This document shows positions 54,637 through 64,000 of a stretch of DNA of 64,000 bases, piece by piece (the first letter of the stretch is position 1; each line of letters begins with the position of its first letter). The notes under the pieces are model-generated. The model was not told the DNA's origin. It did no database searches and was given only the letters and a program-made list of their open reading frames with translations. The position numbers were made by a program, and so were the translations under genes. The stretch spans positions 34,137,288 through 34,201,287 of the forward strand of contig NC_079519.1 of assembly GCF_000801105.2 (NCBI RefSeq), given 5' to 3'. The stretch comes from Raphanus sativus. Its lineage: Eukaryota; Streptophyta; Magnoliopsida; Brassicales; Brassicaceae.

Positions 54637-56229
54637 ATGGAGTTCTTGAGCTTTTGGCTTTCTCTCTTTATTCTGTTGAATCTTACTCTCGCTCATCTAA
54701 CCAATCACGAAGACTTCCTCAGCTGTCTCTCTCGCCGGATAAACGACTTCACCGTCGAACCTAGAGTCATACACACATCTGAAGACTCTTCCTTCTACTC
54801 AATCTTGAATTCTTCCATACAAAATCCAAGACTCTCGGTTCTCGAAACACCTAAACCGGTCTCAATCATCACTCCGGTTCAAGCCACCGACGTTCAATCA
54901 ACGATTAAATGTGCACGGCTTCACGATATCCACGTCAGGACTCGGAGTGGTGGTCATGACTACGAGGGATTCTCGTACATCGCCAGAACCAGACCGTTCG
55001 TTGTCATCGATATGAGAAATCTCCGGTCTATTAAACTAGATGCTGATAACCGGACCGGTTGGGTTCAAACCGGAGCTACAATTGGTGAATTGTACTACGA
55101 GATCGGGAAATTAAGCAAATCACTGGCCTTTCCGGCAGGTCTTTTCCCAACCGTCGGCGTAGGAGGGCAATTCGGAGGTGGAGGGTACGGCACACTGATG
55201 AGAAAATACGGTTTATCGGCTGATAACGTGATTGACGCGCATATCGTCGATTCGAGTGGGAGGTTTCTTGACAGACAAGGCATGGGTGAGGATTTCTTCT
55301 GGGCTATCCGTGGAGGTGGCGGGTCGAGTTTCTGCGTTGTCTTATCTTGGAAGATTAGATTGGTCGACGTTCCGACAGTAGTAACGGTCTTCGACGTCAC
55401 GAAAACGTCCCAGAAGGAGGCTGTCCGAACAATCAACAACTGGCAGTATGTTGCGGATAAGGTTCCTGATGATCTTTTCATTAGAGCCATGCTGCAGAGA
55501 TCTAACGAAACAGCGGTTTACGCTTCGTTCCCGGGGCTTTATCTTGGTCCGGTGAGCGATCTTTTGGGGTTGATGGAAGAGAAGTTTCCGGAGCTAGGTC
55601 TTGAGATAGGAGACTGTAGAGAGATGAGTTGGATTGAGTCAGTTTTATGGTTTATCAAAGGAGAATCAGTGAATATTCTCACGGAACGTAAGCGTACGTC
55701 TAGGTCTTTCAAGGGTAAAGATGATTTTATCCAAAAACCGATACCTAAAACCGCTATTCGAGAGCTTTGGAAGCGAGTCTACGCGCCAGAGGCTAGGCTA
55801 GCGAAGATCATACTCACTCCATTTGGTGGGAGAATGAGTGAGATTGCGGAAAATGAAATACCATTCCCACATAGAGGAGGGAATATCTATGAGATTCAGT
55901 ACTTGGCTTATTGGAAAGAAGAAGAAGACAAGAACAAGAGTGATACAGAGAAATATATGAGATGGGTTGAGAGTTTATATGAGTTTATGACTCCTTATGT
56001 TTCAAAATCACCAAGAGGAGCTTATGTTAATTTTAGAGATGTTGATTTGGGGTTGTATAATCAAGGTATGAATATGAAGACCAAGTATGAAGAAGGGAAT
56101 ATTTGGGGAGTGAAGTATTTCAAGAACAATTTCGATAGATTGGTGCGAGTGAAAACGAGTGTTGATCCAATGGATTTCTTTTGTGATGAACAGAGCATTC
56201 CAGTTCTGAAATCTGTTGATGTTATTTAA
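54637..56229 (+). CDS. Berberine-bridge-enzyme-like FAD oxidase, monocovalent type (BBE28-like)
   Basis: Single exon, 530 residues. A signal peptide (about 1-19) is followed by an FAD-binding PCMH fold and a BBE C-terminal domain. The FAD 8-alpha-linking His is H107 in RSGGHDYEG. The usual second attachment Cys is Phe170 (FPAGLFPTVGVGG), so the flavin can be held by only one covalent bond. The C-terminal YVNFRDVDLG is conserved. Family members oxidise monolignols or oligosaccharides, or act as dehydrogenases at the wall. Loss of this Cys is known for Arabidopsis BBE-like 28 (At5g44440), which this gene matches by position. The intronless structure contrasts with its neighbours. Confidence 0.93.
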   Translation: MEFLSFWLSLFILLNLTLAHLTNHEDFLSCLSRRINDFTVEPRVIHTSEDSSFYSILNSSIQNPRLSVLETPKPVSIITPVQATDVQSTIKCARLHDIHVRTRSGGHDYEGFSYIARTRPFVVIDMRNLRSIKLDADNRTGWVQTGATIGELYYEIGKLSKSLAFPAGLFPTVGVGGQFGGGGYGTLMRKYGLSADNVIDAHIVDSSGRFLDRQGMGEDFFWAIRGGGGSSFCVVLSWKIRLVDVPTVVTVFDVTKTSQKEAVRTINNWQYVADKVPDDLFIRAMLQRSNETAVYASFPGLYLGPVSDLLGLMEEKFPELGLEIGDCREMSWIESVLWFIKGESVNILTERKRTSRSFKGKDDFIQKPIPKTAIRELWKRVYAPEARLAKIILTPFGGRMSEIAENEIPFPHRGGNIYEIQYLAYWKEEEDKNKSDTEKYMRWVESLYEFMTPYVSKSPRGAYVNFRDVDLGLYNQGMNMKTKYEEGNIWGVKYFKNNFDRLVRVKTSVDPMDFFCDEQSIPVLKSVDVI

Positions 56230-56863
56230 ATAAATATAGATTTATTTCCTTGGAAAGTTTTGTTTGCGTTTCTTTTTGAACTCTTCTTTTGGTTGGTAAC
56301 TTAAATAAAACCAACCAAATCAAAAGCAAACAGAAGATGCTTACTAGTTCTGAATTATAAATGCGTTGGTTTGATATAGTGATCTGTTAAGATGGGACCA
56401 AATCTTATTTCTGTTTGTGGAACAAAAAAGTGTATAACTGGAAATAATTGACATGTCCCACAATCCCACCCACAGTTCCATTGAAAAAAGATATTGGGAT
56501 AGCTGGTGATGTCAATTCCGGAGCACAACAGGCTTTCACTTTAGAAATGAGTGACTTAGCAGCTTTGGGCTTGTCTATTTTCAAATTTTGTCCTCATATA
56601 TCAGCCCCATATAGGCCGACTTGCTGGAAATTCCGGATATTTTTTTATGATATCTGGTGGAGTCTTTAGGATTACAAGGATATTGAATTACTCGGTGCGT
56701 GCAACAAAAGGTTCTCGGTCTCAGCCTTACACGCTGAAATAGAATGATTACTTTGAACAGTCTCATGTAGAAAAGACATGATGATCTCTTAGCTTTGTTG
56801 TTCAAGATGGACTGCTTAGACCTATAGTGTATAAGACCACAAACCCGATGGACTTGTTACTCC
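56230..56863. other. BBE gene 1 3' flank
   Basis: No gene. A 27-bp block starting catgtagaaaagacatg at 56764 recurs at 56891 inside the adjacent transposon. Confidence 0.5.
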
Positions 56864-57416
56864 CAGGACCGGCTTATGAGGGAAGGTGGTCATGTAGAAA
56901 AGACATGATGATCTCTTCGCTTAGTCTCATCTAGTTATATTAAGGGCCTTAATTCTTCTTTAGCATGTTTGGTTTAGACAGGCCCGGCTCAAACTTATGA
57001 CAGATCCGGTGCTACAGTAAAAAAAGTCTTAAAACATTTTAGGTCTATTTCAAAACCTTGTTACAAATATGGGCTATTTTTAAGTCTCACGTGCATTTTC
57101 AAAACCATCACGTGTTCTTCTTCATCAGAAAGACAAAATCTTATTTTTGCTTCAGACTGTTCTTTAGCCGCTGTTATATTACGTTTCCAGAGATATTTTT
57201 CTTCTAAATTTGGACCTTTTTTCTTAAGGAAAATTAAGAAAAAATTTAGGACCCTGTGCATTTGCGCCGTCCGCACATGCTTAGAGCCGGCACTGGGTTT
57301 AGATTTGGACAATACAAAAACATAATACTACGGAATTTTCTAAGAAATCAAATAGAATTATTAGCTTGAATGCTATGCGTGAGTTTGATGCTTTCGGTAA
57401 TGTTAAGCCGGCCCTG
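56864..57416. mobile_element. Outer hAT-type MITE (CAGGACCGGCTTA termini)
   Basis: 553 bp in total. Left end CAGGACCGGCTTA and right end TAAGCCGGCCCTG are inverted repeats differing at one of 13 bases. Flanks are gttactcc (56856-56863) and gttactct (57417-57424), an 8-bp duplication with one mismatch. A second, related element sits inside (56979-57295). Without it, this element is about 230 bp. Confidence 0.88.
56979..57295. mobile_element. Inner hAT-type MITE nested in the outer one
   Basis: 317 bp. Left end CAGGCCCGGCTC and right end GAGCCGGCACTG are inverted repeats with one mismatch in 12. The perfect 8-bp target duplication ggtttaga lies at 56971-56978 and 57296-57303. Non-coding; the open frame 57061-57312 is spurious. 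The perfect duplication suggests it is younger than its host element. Confidence 0.92.
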
Positions 57417-60849
<3,433 letters not shown>

Positions 60850-61784
60850 AGCTCAAGAATATCAAATTAGAATAAAGTAGAAGAGATCAGATGATGGTTC
60901 TTCTATATTTCGGATAAAATGTTTTAGCTTATAATATTAAGGCAAGCATGTAGTACTTTGTTTTTAACCTAAAATTCGAAGCGTTGCTTCTTATGAGTCA
61001 GACAAGTTGTTTTTAATTAGTTCCCAGTTCCTTGATCAACTTTACTACTCTAGAATCGTAATCGAAAGCTTGTTCTCGTTCTCAATTTGTTAAAGTTTGG
61101 TTCGAGTGGACTATCATTGTGGTACACACACTAGTCGTCTTGTGTAACATATCTCTTGGGCTTATGCCCTTCACAATTTGGGCTTATATATTTGTTTTGG
61201 ACTTCTCTTAACGTAGTTAATGTTTATGTTTTATACCGCCACATGTGTTAAACATAAGATGTTTTTCATGTATTTTGAGCCAATTCACTCTTCTATATAA
61301 AACTATAATCAATAACAGAGAACATATTCAGTGGAAGACCTTAATCAAATTGTCTGACTAAGAATTTGTTGATGTTTTTTTTCAAAGAAGATTTGGGTTT
61401 AGAATTATAGAAAAGGCGAATTTATGATTTTGAGCGTGGTGCAAGAGGTTATGTTTTCAGTACTTTCTTCTTTACCGTTTTCAGATTTTTTCCACTTAGT
61501 TAGGTCTTTGTGACATTTGTGTTAGGACTATAGGCATTACTGGTTTAAACGCAGTAGTTACAACTATGATTGTTAGAGTTTGCATATGTGAATAAAACTA
61601 CATGTAAAATATTTGAGATTTTCAGTATCATTTTATTCTGTTTTCTATTAAAATTAAACTAAATCTAAATGTAATATGTTTCTTTTGAAATAAATGAAAT
61701 ATCAAACCAAAAATGAAATATTAAACCGAAATAAGATTGTAGTTATGATTAAAAATGGAAATGCTAGGGACAGAGGTTACACTT
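60850..61784. other. BBE gene 2 3' flank
   Basis: Spacer without recognisable gene or repeat. Confidence 0.5.
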
Positions 61785-62042
61785 AGAGCATAAATATCGG
61801 TCGGTTCTAAGATTAGTTCTAAGTGGTTTTGGTGTGGGGTCCACCATTTTTTTTCAATTACCCAATCCATATGTCCTAATATAAGCAACGTCCTAAACCG
61901 TGTCTTTAACTTTTTTTCTCTTTTTTCTCCATGTGATTGGTTTATTTTTATTTTATTTTTTTTTTGGACAAAAAAATTATAAAAAAAAACAATTTACCTT
62001 AGGACTTTCACAAGTATATTGATAATGATGCCCTTAGGACTC
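61785..62042. mobile_element. Possible MITE (TTAGAGCAT ... ATGCCCTTAGG)
   Basis: Imperfect inverted ends (acttagagcataaatatcgg versus the complement of tgataatgatgcccttagga) bracket about 255 non-coding bases with ggttctaag and ggggtccacca motifs common in Brassicaceae spacers. No clear target duplication. Weak call. Confidence 0.35.
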
Positions 62043-62270
62043 AAACATCCTGAAAGCGACAAGGTAGCTATCGAAATAGCAGAACCCGTCACTGGTGACC
62101 ATTGTTAATTACCACTTACCGGTCGTATGTCGCTGCAATGGTCCATGCTGGTTGCAAGACATGATCAAGGGAGAATCTAATGCTGCTTCCACCGGCTAAT
62201 GTATATGTGTGTGTGTCATAGTTTGTGGACACCTTCATAAGTATCGCGTGGTCTTTAGACACGGCATCCC

Positions 62271-62452
62271 CAATGGTGGATTTAGAAATAATTTTCATTT
62301 AGGGCTGAGATATATAACACGATTCAGTCTATTTATAAATTTCGATTATTAACCGGGACATCATTAAAAATCAGTACAAAAATACATTTTGACTTTAAAA
62401 ATCCATGGAGGGCAGCTGCCCACCCTTACCTAAGTAGTGTAGCCTAGCCTCT
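62271..62452. mobile_element. Decayed hAT-type MITE
   Basis: The left end caatggtggatttagaaa is a diverged CAGTGGCGGATC-type terminus. The right part has ggcagctgcc and gtagcctagcctct, matching the interior and end layout of the element at 39806. Flanks ggcatccc (62263-62270) and ggcatcct (62453-62460) give an 8-bp duplication with one mismatch. Confidence 0.65.
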
Positions 62453-62790
62453 GGCATCCTATTGTTTTTCTTCATTCTCAAGTATTGCTTCCTCTTTGAC
62501 TGGTATCAGTTGTTTTTCTTATGGATATGTTCTTTGCCTACATAGTCTAATGAATAACCAGTGTTAAAAAAACAACTTTAAACGATTTGTTTCCGTTAGA
62601 TCGTAAATGTATAGAAACATAAGTTAAATCGGAACTATTGTTACATACTTACCAATGTTAAATGGATCTATTTTTTATGAAGTGTAAATATGAACAGTTC
62701 TTCATTGACAAAAGAAAACAGTTGACATTCATTTCCATCTTGAAGCCTAATTGTGTTTTTTGCCTTTTTTTCTAGTAGCATGCTGTAGGG
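62453..62790. other. Spacer before the BBE relic
   Basis: 62700-62780 resembles 63130-63195, the 5' flank of BBE gene 3 (caaaagaa, cattc-atttc-atctt). It is therefore the duplicated upstream region of the relic that follows. No gene. Confidence 0.5.
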
Positions 62791-62900
62791 ATGGGAATTT
62801 GAGAACCAATCCATGCATTTTTTTGTATTTTTTTCTTAGGTCTGTATTTTCTTTTGTATACACAATAACACCAATTTCTTCAATTTCCCTTCTATTTTTA
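62791..62900 (+). pseudogene. 5' relic of a BBE-like gene
   Basis: Starts gatgggaattt and continues as a decayed signal-peptide region (ccatgcatttt, cttttgtatacacaataaca, ccaatttcttcaatttccct) that aligns by eye with 58874-58978 of BBE gene 2. Single-base losses break the frame, and nothing beyond the signal-peptide region remains. It is a dead tandem copy between genes 2 and 3. Confidence 0.75.
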
Positions 62901-63886
<986 letters not shown>

Positions 63887-64000
63887 CTAGGTGTTTTGCC
63901 CGCACATGCGGGCATAATTTACTTACGAATAATTATTAGTTTATGTTTTACTAATTCAAAAATTAATATAATAAATAATTAGTTATGTTTTAACATAAAG
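63887..64000 (-). mobile_element. Helitron-like 3' terminus, truncated by window end
   Basis: Read on the minus strand, a GCCCGC-ATGT-GCGGGC hairpin (63898-63913) is followed after seven bases by CTAG (63887-63890) and then T, the standard Helitron 3' end (hairpin, CTRR, insertion next to T). The body of the element would extend to the right beyond the window, within the BBE gene 3 intron. Confidence 0.65.

Noticed and set aside
57061..57312. 83-codon frame as a transposase fragment
   Set aside because: Falls inside the non-coding inner hAT MITE and extends past its end; no transposase motif.

Overview
This window is nuclear DNA from a flowering plant of the mustard family (Brassicaceae). 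Genes are intron-rich with GT-AG introns, spacers are AT-rich, and there is a eukaryotic tRNA, plant-type MITEs and an LTR element. From memory, the conserved genes follow, in descending order, the Arabidopsis thaliana chromosome 5 segment At5g44730 to about At5g44390: HAD hydrolase, mARC, mS33, terpene synthase, PCaP/DREPP protein, VPS2-type ESCRT-III, small secreted protein, UDP-sugar 4-epimerase, NTM1 methyltransferase and berberine-bridge-enzyme-like (BBE) oxidases. The species cannot be named from this window alone.

Layout. 0.9-10 kb: head-to-tail array of phytocystatin genes on the minus strand, unit about 1.49 kb, four intact copies with one decayed copy at each end; each unit also carries a TE-like spacer. 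10.7-11.6 kb: HAD hydrolase (+). 11.8-15.7 kb: two intact mARC/MOSC genes (-), with further mARC relics at 16.4 and 20.4-20.7 kb. 17.2-18.0 kb: TRAPPC2 (-) with a U12-type AT-AC intron. 19.1-20.0 kb: single-exon protein kinase (+) with a duplicated 5' flank. 21.2-22.0 kb: mitoribosomal mS33 (-). 22.5 kb: tRNA-Thr(AGT) (-). 24.8-26.3 kb: DUF1005 gene (+). 27.3-29.5 kb: intact terpene synthase (-). 32.3-36.5 kb: partial terpene-synthase duplicate split by a young gag-only LTR retrotransposon. 36.5-40.6 kb: repeats, MITEs and a broken RING-H2 gene. 41.2-42.5 kb: DREPP/PCaP protein (+). 43.4-45.2 kb: VPS2-like ESCRT-III (-), with one GC-AG intron. 46.1 kb: small secreted protein (+). 46.9-48.8 kb: UDP-arabinose 4-epimerase-like (-). 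51.5-53.2 kb: protein N-terminal methyltransferase (+). 54.6-64 kb: BBE-like cluster (+) with one monocovalent-type gene, one bicovalent-type gene, one 5' relic and one gene cut by the window edge; nested hAT MITEs and a Helitron-like end lie among them.

The genes are not an operon. The window mixes single-copy housekeeping genes (TRAPPC2, mS33, ESCRT-III, NTM1, epimerase) with families that expand by tandem duplication (cystatins, mARC, terpene synthase, BBE). The most striking observations are the homogenised cystatin array in which every copy has lost the PW-loop tryptophan, the textbook U12 AT-AC intron in TRAPPC2, and a 21-nt perfect antisense match to the kinase coding region lying in a duplicated copy of that kinase's own 5' flank. 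The gag-only retroelement splitting a terpene-synthase fragment and the hAT MITE nested inside a related MITE also stand out. Exon coordinates were worked out by hand from splice signals and reading-frame continuity. Nothing was aligned by software, and gene names and synteny are from memory.
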